From the NCBI GenBank assembly GCA_027488135.1, contig JAIYCH010000131.1:1-64000 (forward strand): DNA of 64,000 nucleotides, given 5' to 3'. Source of the stretch: Saprospiraceae bacterium (GTDB lineage Bacteria > Bacteroidota > Bacteroidia > Chitinophagales > Saprospiraceae). The notes under the pieces were generated by a model. It was not told the origin of the DNA. It searched no databases and worked only from the letters and a program-made list of their open reading frames with translations. This document shows, piece after piece, positions 15,821 to 24,594 of the stretch. A program made the translations under genes and the position numbers. Within the stretch, counting starts at the first letter, position 1. Each line of letters starts with the position of its first letter.

Positions 15821-18760
15821 ATGGGTAATCAAAGGCCAAAATTCCAAAATGGAATGTTATTGTTGGTTTTTCTGCTCGCAATTTCATCTTTGCAAGCGCA
15901 ACGCATTATTTCGGGAAAAGTTACAGATGCTTCTTCTGGTGAGGCTTTAATCGGTGCTAATGTGTTGCTTACAGGTTCTAATATCGGTACTATTACTGAT
16001 TTAGAGGGCATGTACAAGTTAGAGGTTCCGGATAATCTTAAGAAGATTAGTTTTTCTTATACGGGTTATTCAGAACAAATTGTTGAAATTGGGCAGAGTA
16101 ATCAGATTGATATTGCACTTCGTGCGGGTCAATTATTAGATGAAATAGTTGTAATTGGTTATGGTACTGTTAAAAAAGGAGATGCAACAGGTTCTGTACA
16201 ATCAGTAAATTCTGCAAGTTTTAATAGAGGTGCAATCACTGGAGCGCAAGAATTATTAGCTGGTAAAATGGCTGGTGTTCAAATTACACCCTCTGCTGAA
16301 CCAGGTGGCGGAGCAGCTATTCGAATTCGTGGAGGTTCTTCTTTAAGTGCCGTAAACGATCCTCTTATTGTCATTGATGGTATTCCAGTTGAAAATAGTG
16401 GTATTGCCGGTTCAAGAAATGCTCTAAATATTGTTAATCCAAGTGATATTGAAACATTTACCGTCCTTAAGGACGCTTCTGCTACTGCTATTTATGGTTC
16501 ACGTGCCTCAAATGGGGTTATCCTTATCACCACGAAAAAAGGTAAGCTCGGAAAAAAATTAAATGTTGGCTATAATGGAAGTATTGGATTTAGTAATCGA
16601 AGAAATGAGATAGATGTGCTAAATGGAGATGAGTTTAAAGCACTTGTTGCCTCCAGATTTCCAGAATCACACCCATCCAGAAAATTGCTAGGTTCATCAA
16701 ATACTGACTGGCAAGCAGAAATTTTCCAAACTGGCGTAACACACGACCATAATGTAAATTTATCTGGTGGTCTGGGTATTATTCCTTACAGACTTTCTTT
16801 AGGGGTTACAGATAGAACGGGTATATTAAAAACGGATGCTTTCAACAGGTCAACAGCTTCCTTGAATCTTTCTCCTGGGTTTTTAAATAATACCCTACAG
16901 GTAAATGTCAGTCTAAAAGCGATGTTGTCTGAAAATACTTTTGCCAACACGGGTGCTATCGGTTCAGCCGTATCTTTTGACCCCACAAAACCTGTTTTGG
17001 GTGAAGCTGGTAAATTTGGTGGTTTCTATACATGGCTTCAAAATGATGGAACACCTAATCCTTTAGCACCAGCTAATCCTATGGCTTTGTTACAGTTATC
17101 AAATAATTCGTCAAAAGTTAATCATTACATTGCTAATGCGCAGTTAGATTATCGTATGCCATTTCTGCCAGATTTAAGAGCTAATCTTAATCTGGGATAT
17201 GATGCTTCGAGAGGTGAAGGAACGAATATTGTTGATCAAAATGCCGCTTTCGCATTTACAAATAAGGGTTTTAAAGGGGAATACTGGCAAGATAAAAGGA
17301 ACAGCCTTTTGGAGTTTTATTTAAACTATGCTAAAACCTTTGGAAAGTCTTCTTTTAATGTTATGGGTGGTTATTCATGGCAACACTTCTTTATTGAAAA
17401 TTATAACTACGGGACAAATTTTGCAGGTGATAAAATACTGAACCCAATAAATTATGACCCCAAAGAATACTATTTGGTTTCTCTTTTTGGTAGGATGAAT
17501 CTTGATTTAGGAAGCAGATTATTGCTTACAGCTACTGTAAGACAAGATGGCACTTCTCGTTTTTCTGCCGATAACAGATATGGTCTTTTTCCAGCAGCAG
17601 CTCTTGCATTGAAAATTATTGACGCAGAAGGTAAAGGCACTCTTTCCAATTTAAAACTTCGTTTAGGATATGGAGTAACTGGGCAACAAGATATAGGTGG
17701 AGATTATTATCCTTATCTGGCAAGATACCTAGCCAGCCAATCAAATGCAGCATATCAACTTGGTAATGAATTTGTTACTACTTTGCGTCCTAATGGTTAT
17801 GATGCAAATATAAAATGGGAGGAAACGACTACTTATAATGCAGCATTAGATTTTGGTTTGTTTTCAGATAAATTAACAGGTTCTATCGAATATTACCAAA
17901 GAAAAACTACAGATCTAATCAATTTTATACCTGTTCCCGCTGGTACAAATCTTACTAATTTTATCAATACCAATGTGGGTGATTTAGAAAATAAAGGCGT
18001 TGAATTTTCATTAAATGCCAATGTCATTGAAACTAAAAAATCAGCACTTTCCGTAGGTTTTAATGTGACGATGAATAGAAATAAAATTACTCGTCTGACA
18101 GCTACTGATGACCCCAACTACAAAGGAGTATTCACAGGCGGTATTTCTGGAGGGGTAGGAAATACCATACAAATACATTCGGTTGGTTATCCGGCTAATT
18201 CTTTCTTTGTTTACGAACAAGTATATGACGACAAAGGTATTCCTGTTGAAGGGCTTTACGTTGACAGAAATAAAGATGGTAGAGTTACTCCCGATGATCG
18301 TTATCATTGGCAAAAACCAGCTCCGGATGCCTTTTATGGATTCAATATTAATTACAGATATGGAAAATTTGATCTTTCAGCCGCGGCCAGAGCTAACGTA
18401 GGTAATTATATTTATAATAATGTTCTTTCTGGCCAGACTTCTTATAATAATCTTTATAATGCCACCGGTATTTTAAATAACCTTCAATCTGGTTCATCAA
18501 ACATTGATTTTGCTGTACCACAGTATTTTAGCGATCATTTTATTCAGAATGGGTCTTTCCTAAGAGTAGATCATATAACGGCGGGTTATAATTTTACCAA
18601 ATCAGGTAAGGTGAGCAATTTAAGGCTTTCGGCTACAATGCAAAATCCTCTGCTTATTACAAAATACCAAGGCCTTGATCCTGAAATTTTTGGGGGTATA
18701 GATGGAAATATATATCCAAGATCAAGAACCTTATTAATTGGTCTTAGTGCAAATTTTTAA
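15821..18760 (+). CDS. susC: SusC/RagA-family TonB-dependent outer-membrane transporter
   Basis: A 979-residue protein in the usual SusC order. A signal peptide ends near LQAQ (residue 27), followed by a carboxypeptidase-regulatory-like beta domain to about 105 (SGKVTDASSGEALIGANV), a TonB-box and plug region beginning with IGYGTVKKGD near 112, and a 22-strand barrel to the terminal aromatic strand LIGLSANF. The plug carries RIRGGSSLSAVNDPL and TVLKDASATAIYGSRAS, family hallmarks. It forms the import channel under the SusD lid. SusE and GH13 neighbours indicate a starch or maltodextrin substrate. The susD start follows ten bases after the stop. Confidence 0.95.
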   Translation: MGNQRPKFQNGMLLLVFLLAISSLQAQRIISGKVTDASSGEALIGANVLLTGSNIGTITDLEGMYKLEVPDNLKKISFSYTGYSEQIVEIGQSNQIDIALRAGQLLDEIVVIGYGTVKKGDATGSVQSVNSASFNRGAITGAQELLAGKMAGVQITPSAEPGGGAAIRIRGGSSLSAVNDPLIVIDGIPVENSGIAGSRNALNIVNPSDIETFTVLKDASATAIYGSRASNGVILITTKKGKLGKKLNVGYNGSIGFSNRRNEIDVLNGDEFKALVASRFPESHPSRKLLGSSNTDWQAEIFQTGVTHDHNVNLSGGLGIIPYRLSLGVTDRTGILKTDAFNRSTASLNLSPGFLNNTLQVNVSLKAMLSENTFANTGAIGSAVSFDPTKPVLGEAGKFGGFYTWLQNDGTPNPLAPANPMALLQLSNNSSKVNHYIANAQLDYRMPFLPDLRANLNLGYDASRGEGTNIVDQNAAFAFTNKGFKGEYWQDKRNSLLEFYLNYAKTFGKSSFNVMGGYSWQHFFIENYNYGTNFAGDKILNPINYDPKEYYLVSLFGRMNLDLGSRLLLTATVRQDGTSRFSADNRYGLFPAAALALKIIDAEGKGTLSNLKLRLGYGVTGQQDIGGDYYPYLARYLASQSNAAYQLGNEFVTTLRPNGYDANIKWEETTTYNAALDFGLFSDKLTGSIEYYQRKTTDLINFIPVPAGTNLTNFINTNVGDLENKGVEFSLNANVIETKKSALSVGFNVTMNRNKITRLTATDDPNYKGVFTGGISGGVGNTIQIHSVGYPANSFFVYEQVYDDKGIPVEGLYVDRNKDGRVTPDDRYHWQKPAPDAFYGFNINYRYGKFDLSAAARANVGNYIYNNVLSGQTSYNNLYNATGILNNLQSGSSNIDFAVPQYFSDHFIQNGSFLRVDHITAGYNFTKSGKVSNLRLSATMQNPLLITKYQGLDPEIFGGIDGNIYPRSRTLLIGLSANF

Positions 18761-18769
18761 ACTAGAAAA

Positions 18770-20980
18770 ATGATGAATATGAAATTATTAACTCCATTGA
18801 ACCGCTGGTTTATTTTCGTTGGTATCTTGTTTTTGTCCTCTTCTTGTTTTAAAGACTTGGATACCATCCCATTGGATAAAGACGAAATTACTTCCGCTGT
18901 AGTTTATGACGATCCTAAATCTTATCGTCAAGTATTAGCTAAATTATATGCAGGATTAGCAGTATCTGGCCAACAAGGTCCTGCTGGTCAACCAGATATA
19001 AGTGGTATTGATGAGGGTTTCTCAACCTATCTCCGTCAGTACTGGAAAGCGCAGGAATTACCTACAGAAGAAGCCGTAATCGCTTGGAATGATGGTAATC
19101 TTAAAGATTATCACGAGCAGGACTGGGATGCAAATAATGAATTTATTGCTGCTATGTACAATCGTATTTTTTATCAGATTTCTCTTTGTAATGAATTTCT
19201 TAGAGAAACTACGGATGAAAAATTAGCTGGAAGAAATACGGATGCAGCTACTCGTTCTGATGTTGAAAAATTTAGGGTTGAGGCTCGTTTTCTGCGTTCC
19301 TTAAGTTATTATCATGCTTTAGATATGTTCAGAAATGTTCCTTTCGTTACTGAAAAAGATAAAGTGGGTGCTTTCTTTCCTGAACAAATTTCAGCAAACG
19401 ATTTATTCAATTTTATTGAAACGGAATTGAAAGATATTGAAACAAAAATGGTCGCTCCAAGAACCAATGAATATGGCAGAGCGGATCAAGCTGCTGCATG
19501 GTCTTTGTTAGCCAAAATGTATTTAAATGCTGAAATATATACCGGACAAAAGAAATATACTGAATCACTTACCTATTGTAAAAAAGTGATGGGTGCAGGT
19601 TATACCCTTCAGTCAGAGTATAAACATTTGTTCACTGCAGATAACCATAAAAGTAAGGAAACCATTTTTGCTATCAATTTTGATGGAACCAAAACAAGAA
19701 CCTGGGGTGGAATGACTTTCGTGGTTCATGCCGCTGTAGGCGGAAAAATGAATCCTGCTGATTTTGGTGTTGATGGCGGCTGGGGAGGTACACGGGTTAC
19801 CAGCGGTTTAGTGAAGAAATTTCCTTCGACCAGTTCAGGAAGTATATTGGTTGCTCCATCTGCTGGAAATACATCTAAATATCCGAAATTATATATTCCT
19901 GGTTCCTATCAAAAATGGGATCCATCCAATACAGGCACAGTAGTTACCTCTTCTGGGAATAATGGAAAATATGAGGGTTATTTTTGGTTCGATGGAAATA
20001 CTGAATTTAAAATTAACGAGGGTCCAAATTGGGATGCGAATTTTGGGGATAATGGTGCAGATGGTAAATTAGACCAGAATGGAGATAACATTAAGGTGGT
20101 AAATGCTGGTTTCTATAAATTAAATATTGATTTTACCGCAAAGACATATACCTTAAATAAAACGATCTGGGGACTTATTGGTTCAGCAACAAAAAATGGC
20201 TGGGATGCAGATCAGGATTTAAAATACGACGCCAAGGAAAATGCATGGCTTATTACTGCTGATTTAGTAAAAGGGGAAATTAAATTTAGAGCCAACGATG
20301 GCTGGGATTTAAATTATGGAGATGATGGATCCAATGCCATTCTTGAACCAGGGGGCGCCAATATTGTTATTCCAAGTGCAGGTACTTATAACATTAAATT
20401 ATTTCTTAATAAACCTGATTATACCTATTCTATTGAACTCGCAAGTTTTGATAGTCGTTCCCTTTTCTTTACAGATGGTCAGGAATTAGAAATCTCGGAT
20501 ATTTCACAATTTACAGATGGTTATGCTGTAACTAAATTTACCAATCGGACTTCAACAGGGGGACAACCTTCAGATTTAACCTTCATTGATACGGATTTTC
20601 CTCTTTTTCGATTGGCCGATATCTATTTAACCGCTGCAGAAGCCATTGTTCGCGGTGGTACAGGTGGAGCTCCAGCAGATGCCTTAAATTATGTGAATAT
20701 TGTTAGAAGAAGGGCTTATGCCGGTCCCGGTGGAGATATCACAACAGCTCAGTTAACACTCGATTTTCTTTTAGATGAAAGAGGAAGAGAATTATATTGG
20801 GAAGCCCAAAGACGAACCGATTTAGTTAGATTTGGCAAATTTAGTGCAACGGACTATCGCTGGCCTTGGAAAGGGGGTGTCAAAGACGGAAGGTCGGTAA
20901 ATAAAAACTTTGATGTATTTCCCATTCCTGCTTCTGATATAGGCGCAAATCCTAAATTAAAGCAGAACGTAGGTTATTAA
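18770..20980 (+). CDS. susD: SusD/RagB-family glycan-binding lipoprotein with two inserted SusE/F-type modules
   Basis: A 736-residue protein, about 190 longer than a normal SusD. The lipobox is FLSSSCFK near residue 24. The TPR-rich SusD body is present in the N-terminal part (FRVEARFLRSLSYYHALDMF near 165) and resumes after residue 556, with the hallmark C-terminal LLDERGRELYWEAQRRTDLVRFG. Between them, residues 371-555 form two starch-binding-like modules homologous to those in the next gene's product: PGSYQKWDP plus GADGKLD, then GLIGSATKNGWD plus KFRANDGWDLNYGDDG. The insertion is in frame and the SusD body remains complete (about 550 residues). It is probably a surface starch capture protein with extra binding sites. 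Confidence 0.9.
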   Translation: MMNMKLLTPLNRWFIFVGILFLSSSCFKDLDTIPLDKDEITSAVVYDDPKSYRQVLAKLYAGLAVSGQQGPAGQPDISGIDEGFSTYLRQYWKAQELPTEEAVIAWNDGNLKDYHEQDWDANNEFIAAMYNRIFYQISLCNEFLRETTDEKLAGRNTDAATRSDVEKFRVEARFLRSLSYYHALDMFRNVPFVTEKDKVGAFFPEQISANDLFNFIETELKDIETKMVAPRTNEYGRADQAAAWSLLAKMYLNAEIYTGQKKYTESLTYCKKVMGAGYTLQSEYKHLFTADNHKSKETIFAINFDGTKTRTWGGMTFVVHAAVGGKMNPADFGVDGGWGGTRVTSGLVKKFPSTSSGSILVAPSAGNTSKYPKLYIPGSYQKWDPSNTGTVVTSSGNNGKYEGYFWFDGNTEFKINEGPNWDANFGDNGADGKLDQNGDNIKVVNAGFYKLNIDFTAKTYTLNKTIWGLIGSATKNGWDADQDLKYDAKENAWLITADLVKGEIKFRANDGWDLNYGDDGSNAILEPGGANIVIPSAGTYNIKLFLNKPDYTYSIELASFDSRSLFFTDGQELEISDISQFTDGYAVTKFTNRTSTGGQPSDLTFIDTDFPLFRLADIYLTAAEAIVRGGTGGAPADALNYVNIVRRRAYAGPGGDITTAQLTLDFLLDERGRELYWEAQRRTDLVRFGKFSATDYRWPWKGGVKDGRSVNKNFDVFPIPASDIGANPKLKQNVGY

Positions 20981-20992
20981 TCCTTAAATTAA

Positions 20993-22030
20993 ATGAACAT
21001 GTTACGAAAATATCTCGTTTTTAGTCTGGTTTTAACTTTTGTAGCTATTTCTTGTAGTGACGAAGTAGCAGGACCTGTTTTAAATATTGGTGCTTCTCCT
21101 GAATTTACAGCACCATCCGCTAATGCCAGTTATATTCTTAAGGAAGCAGATGTCGCAAAAAGTTTTGCTACTTTTTCTTGGACAGCTGCTGATTATGGAT
21201 TTCAGGCTGGGGTCAATTATACCCTGGAAATGGCTTTGACTGCTGAAAAATTTAAGGAACCTATTGTCTTAGGTTCTGTAAATGCCTTATCTTTAACACC
21301 CACCATTGGAAAAATTAATAGTGTCATTATTGCAAAGGGCAGACCTGGTGGTGAACCCGTTTCGATAGAATTTAGAATTGCAGCAACCGTTAATCCTGAT
21401 GTTCCCACTATCTACTCAAAATCTTTGGTGGTTAATGTCACTCCTTATGAAGCAGTTATTGACTATCCCAAATTACAAGTTCCTGGAAGCTATCAGGGTT
21501 GGAATCCTGCGGATCAAAATACAGTTATTTTTTCTGCTAAAAGTGACGGTAAATTTGAAGGGTTTGTTTTTATGAAAGGTAATACCGAATTTAAATATAC
21601 GGTTGGACCTTCCTGGGACTTAAACTATGGTGACGATGGTGCAGATGGATCTCTTGATAAAGGCGGTGCTAATATAACTGCCGCCAAAGAAGGAATTTAT
21701 AAGTTGAATGTGAACATTAATTCCCTTAAGCATGAAAGATTGCTAACTTCTTGGGGGCTTATCGGTTCTGCTACCCCAAATGGTTGGGATAGTGATCAAG
21801 ATTTGATTTATGATGCCGCTTCAAACACACTTAAAATTACCTTAAATTTAAAGGTTGGTGATATTAAATTCAGGGCCAATGATGATTGGGGGCTTAATCT
21901 TGGGGATGATGGTGCAAACAGATCTCTGGAATACGGAGGTGCCAATATTGCTGTCTCTGCTGAAGGTAGATACACCGTGGAGCTTTTCCTTAATAAAGCC
22001 GTTTATTCTTATAAGTTGACTAAAATTTGA
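20993..22030 (+). CDS. susE: SusE-like starch-binding outer-membrane lipoprotein
   Basis: A 345-residue lipoprotein with the lipobox FVAISCSD near residue 20. Residues about 25-150 form a SusE N-terminal Ig-like domain (FTAPSANASYILKEAD, FSWTAADYG). Residues 158-345 form two SusE/F-type starch-binding modules: PGSYQGWNP with DLNYGDDGADGSLD, and GLIGSATPNGWD with KFRANDDWGLN. By eye about half of the positions are identical to the modules inserted in the neighbouring SusD. It would tether starch at the cell surface and size-select oligosaccharides. The gap from susD is twelve bases. A hairpin terminator follows about 55 bases after the stop. Confidence 0.88.
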   Translation: MNMLRKYLVFSLVLTFVAISCSDEVAGPVLNIGASPEFTAPSANASYILKEADVAKSFATFSWTAADYGFQAGVNYTLEMALTAEKFKEPIVLGSVNALSLTPTIGKINSVIIAKGRPGGEPVSIEFRIAATVNPDVPTIYSKSLVVNVTPYEAVIDYPKLQVPGSYQGWNPADQNTVIFSAKSDGKFEGFVFMKGNTEFKYTVGPSWDLNYGDDGADGSLDKGGANITAAKEGIYKLNVNINSLKHERLLTSWGLIGSATPNGWDSDQDLIYDAASNTLKITLNLKVGDIKFRANDDWGLNLGDDGANRSLEYGGANIAVSAEGRYTVELFLNKAVYSYKLTKI

Positions 22031-22085
22031 AATATTGTTGAACTCGTTCTTTGATAAGAATTGTTGAACAAATCTTATATTTATG

Positions 22086-22123
22086 ACGGACTGTCGCTAT
22101 TTTAGTGCAGTCCGTTATTTTTT
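22086..22123 (+). terminator. Hairpin terminator or attenuator between susE and the amylase gene
   Basis: ACGGACTG and CAGTCCGT form an eight-base-pair stem around a 14-base loop, followed by a T-rich run. It ends only about 12 bases before the amylase ATG. It could lower amylase expression relative to susCDE by partial termination or act as a processing site. Confidence 0.65.
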
Positions 22124-22134
22124 AATAATTTACT

Positions 22135-23976
22135 ATGAAAAATTTAATCTTTTTGTTCCTGCTTTTGAATGTTTTTTCGATGCAGGTGAATGGGTCTGTA
22201 CCCAATTTTAAAGTGGATCATATCGAACCTTCCTTCTGGTGGGCGGGTATGAAAAATACAGATCTTCAAATAATGGTTCATGCCAAAGATGTTGCTTCGC
22301 TTAGAACCCAAATAAATACACCAGGTATTAGATTAGTAAGTGCTGTTCAAACGTCTAATAAAAATTATCTTTTTTTAAATCTTAAAATCAATGAGTCTGT
22401 AAAACCGCAAACATTTCAAATTGACTTTTTGAAAGATGATAAAGTGGTTTTTTCGCAGCCATATACCCTAAAGGAAAGAAAAAGTAATTCTGCCGTACGT
22501 GTTGGATTTACAACAGCAGATGTTCTTTATCTGATTACTCCAGATCGTTTTGCCAATGGTGATTCTGGAAATGATAATCATCCTGAAATGAGAGAAAAAG
22601 GGAACAGGGCTTTCAAAGGTGGTCGCCATGGGGGGGATATCGCTGGTATTATCAAAAATTTAGACTATATCAAAAATATCGGTTTTTCAGCCATTTGGTT
22701 AAATCCTGTCTTGGAAAATAATCAACAAGAATATTCCTACCATGGGTACTCAATTACCAATTTTTATAAGGTTGATCCCCGTTTTGGTTCTAATGACTCT
22801 TATCTTGATCTTGTTCAAAACTGCCATAACAAAGGTTTAAAAGTAATTATGGACATGATTGTAAATCATTGTGGTTCTTTTCATTGGTGGATGAACGACT
22901 TGCCGGATACCGATTGGATAAATTTTGATAATAAATTTGTAAATACTTCTCACCAAAGGGCAGTTATTCAAGATATTCATGTCAGTGAATATGATAAAAA
23001 ACTTTTTGCTGATGGTTGGTTCGTTGAAACTATGCCAGATCTTAACCAAAGGAATACCTTGTTAGCTACTTATTTAATTCAAAATGCCATTTGGTGGATA
23101 GAATATGCCGGTATTGATGGCATAAGAATGGATACTTATCCTTATCCTGATAAAGATTTTATGAGTGACTGGACTTGTGCAGTTATGAATGAATATCCAA
23201 ATTTTAATATTGTCGGGGAAGAATGGTCTGAAAACCCTGCTATCATTGCTCATTGGTTGAAAGATAAGGTAAATCCAAATGGATATACCTCTTGTTTACC
23301 TGGAGCTATGGATTTTCCATTACAAAGTGCTCTGGGTAAATCTTTGAGAAATAATAACTGGTATCCATTATATGAAACACTATCCCTGGATTTTTTATAC
23401 CCAGATGCATCCAGTTTAGTAGTGTTCCCTGATAATCATGATATGAGCCGTTTTTTTACTCAGGTAAATGAAAATTTAGATTTATTTAATCTTGGTCTCA
23501 CTTATATGTTAACCACCAGAGGTACACCCCAAATCTATTATGGAACGGAAATTCTTATGTCCAATCCAGGAACAGATGATCATGGAATCATTAGAAGTGA
23601 TTTTCCAGGCGGGTGGCAAGGAGATACTAAAAACGCTTTCTCAAACACAGGACTTACAAGTAAGGAAATAGAGGCAAAAAATTATATGCAGAAATTACTT
23701 AAATGGCGGGAATACAAACCTGTTATCCATCATGGTAAAATGCTGCATTTCGTTCCAAGCGAAAATATTTATGTTTATTTTAGATATGATAACAAGGAAA
23801 AAATAATGGTAATCCTTAGTTTAAATAAAAAAGATCAAACCATTGATTTAAGCAGATTTAAAGAGATTTTACCCGAATCATTTAATGCTTTTGATATCAT
23901 TTCTGGCAAGAAACTGGAAGTTACTAACTCTTTATTGGTTCCTGCAAACAAATCTATAATTTTGGAAATAAAATAA
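22135..23976 (+). CDS. GH13 alpha-amylase-family enzyme (SusA/neopullulanase-like)
   Basis: A 613-residue exported enzyme with a signal peptide (about residues 1-21). An N-terminal beta domain (cyclomaltodextrinase-type) precedes the GH13 barrel. The four conserved regions are present: DMIVNHCG (near residue 242), GIDGIRMD with the nucleophile Asp near 332, VGEEWSE with the acid/base Glu near 363, and FPDNHD with the third Asp near 432. A final beta domain closes the protein. Family members cleave alpha-1,4 bonds in maltodextrins or pullulan. No lipobox is seen, so a periplasmic location like SusA is likelier than surface display like SusG. Confidence 0.9.
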   Translation: MKNLIFLFLLLNVFSMQVNGSVPNFKVDHIEPSFWWAGMKNTDLQIMVHAKDVASLRTQINTPGIRLVSAVQTSNKNYLFLNLKINESVKPQTFQIDFLKDDKVVFSQPYTLKERKSNSAVRVGFTTADVLYLITPDRFANGDSGNDNHPEMREKGNRAFKGGRHGGDIAGIIKNLDYIKNIGFSAIWLNPVLENNQQEYSYHGYSITNFYKVDPRFGSNDSYLDLVQNCHNKGLKVIMDMIVNHCGSFHWWMNDLPDTDWINFDNKFVNTSHQRAVIQDIHVSEYDKKLFADGWFVETMPDLNQRNTLLATYLIQNAIWWIEYAGIDGIRMDTYPYPDKDFMSDWTCAVMNEYPNFNIVGEEWSENPAIIAHWLKDKVNPNGYTSCLPGAMDFPLQSALGKSLRNNNWYPLYETLSLDFLYPDASSLVVFPDNHDMSRFFTQVNENLDLFNLGLTYMLTTRGTPQIYYGTEILMSNPGTDDHGIIRSDFPGGWQGDTKNAFSNTGLTSKEIEAKNYMQKLLKWREYKPVIHHGKMLHFVPSENIYVYFRYDNKEKIMVILSLNKKDQTIDLSRFKEILPESFNAFDIISGKKLEVTNSLLVPANKSIILEIK

Positions 23977-23983
23977 TTTATAG

Positions 23984-24448
23984 TCAAGGTGTACTTACTT
24001 CAACTGCATCTTTTAGAATGTATATGAAATGCATTACATCTTTGGTGTTTAATGTAAGTACTCCTTGAAATGTTTTTACATCGTCGGTATTATATCTTTT
24101 TGAAAAGCCCTTTTTCATTTCAAGTTCAACAATAGTTTCTGAACCCGATCCACCGCAAAAAAAACACATAGCCATCGGCACCTTTGAAATGACATATAAG
24201 TTTTTTGCGGCGTCCACAGGTATTACATAACCTTTAATTTTGACTTTTTTGTTCTTTAAGGAATTTGGTATTGGTCCAAATCTTGGCACCATAAATTTAG
24301 ATTGGTGCTCCTCAAACCACACTAAATCAAAATTAACATCAGCTAATTTTTCCCAGCTTAACAAAGTCTGGGCCTTCAAGTCAGTTAACAAAGCCTGAGA
24401 TAACCCTAAGACTAAGTATATCAAAATAGTATTAATCTTCACTTTCAT
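23984..24448 (-). CDS. DUF3299-like exported protein, possible metal-homeostasis role
   Basis: A 154-residue protein with a signal peptide ending near LKAQ (residue 27). The core has VKIKGYVIPVDAAKN near residue 70 followed by MCFFCGG near 93, a pattern of a KGY.IP strand and a paired-cysteine C-x-x-C that fits the DUF3299 family. Members of that family are often found next to zinc-uptake genes in other bacteria. It is divergent from a TonB receptor gene and shares its 130-bp control region. The exact role is unknown; a periplasmic metal chaperone is a guess. Confidence 0.65.
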   Translation of the reverse strand: MKVKINTILIYLVLGLSQALLTDLKAQTLLSWEKLADVNFDLVWFEEHQSKFMVPRFGPIPNSLKNKKVKIKGYVIPVDAAKNLYVISKVPMAMCFFCGGSGSETIVELEMKKGFSKRYNTDDVKTFQGVLTLNTKDVMHFIYILKDAVEVSTP

Positions 24449-24459
24449 TTCTTTTCTTG

Positions 24460-24467
24460 CAAATATA
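24460..24467 (-). promoter_or_regulatory. Candidate -7 promoter element for the DUF3299-like gene
   Basis: On the minus strand this reads TATATTTG, an exact TAnnTTTG match, about 12 bases upstream of the start codon. The dyad at 24487-24503 would overlap its -33 region, where a repressor could block it. Confidence 0.5.
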
Positions 24468-24486
24468 AGCTAATAAAATTTTTAGT

Positions 24487-24503
24487 ATGAAACATTGTTG
24501 CAT
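24487..24503. promoter_or_regulatory. 17-bp dyad between divergent genes, candidate Fur/Zur-family operator
   Basis: The sequence ATGAAACATTGTTGCAT is an inverted repeat of the form ATGnAACAnTGTTnCAT, with only three unpaired positions. It sits between the minus-strand -7 element (24460-24467) and a weaker plus-strand element (TATCTTTA near 24525), covering the -33 region on the minus strand and abutting a TTG on the plus strand. Length and position fit a Fur/Zur-type repressor site. No regulator gene is in the window. Confidence 0.45.
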
Positions 24504-24594
24504 TGGTTATTTGCTGGAATCTCATATCTTTAAACTTAAATAACGGCAGAAAATAATTGCTCCCATAATTCACACGAAATTGAAAGGTATAAAA

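Noticed and set aside
18041-18401. Frames on both strands inside susC
   Set aside because: They overlap the coherent barrel-coding frame and have no independent support.
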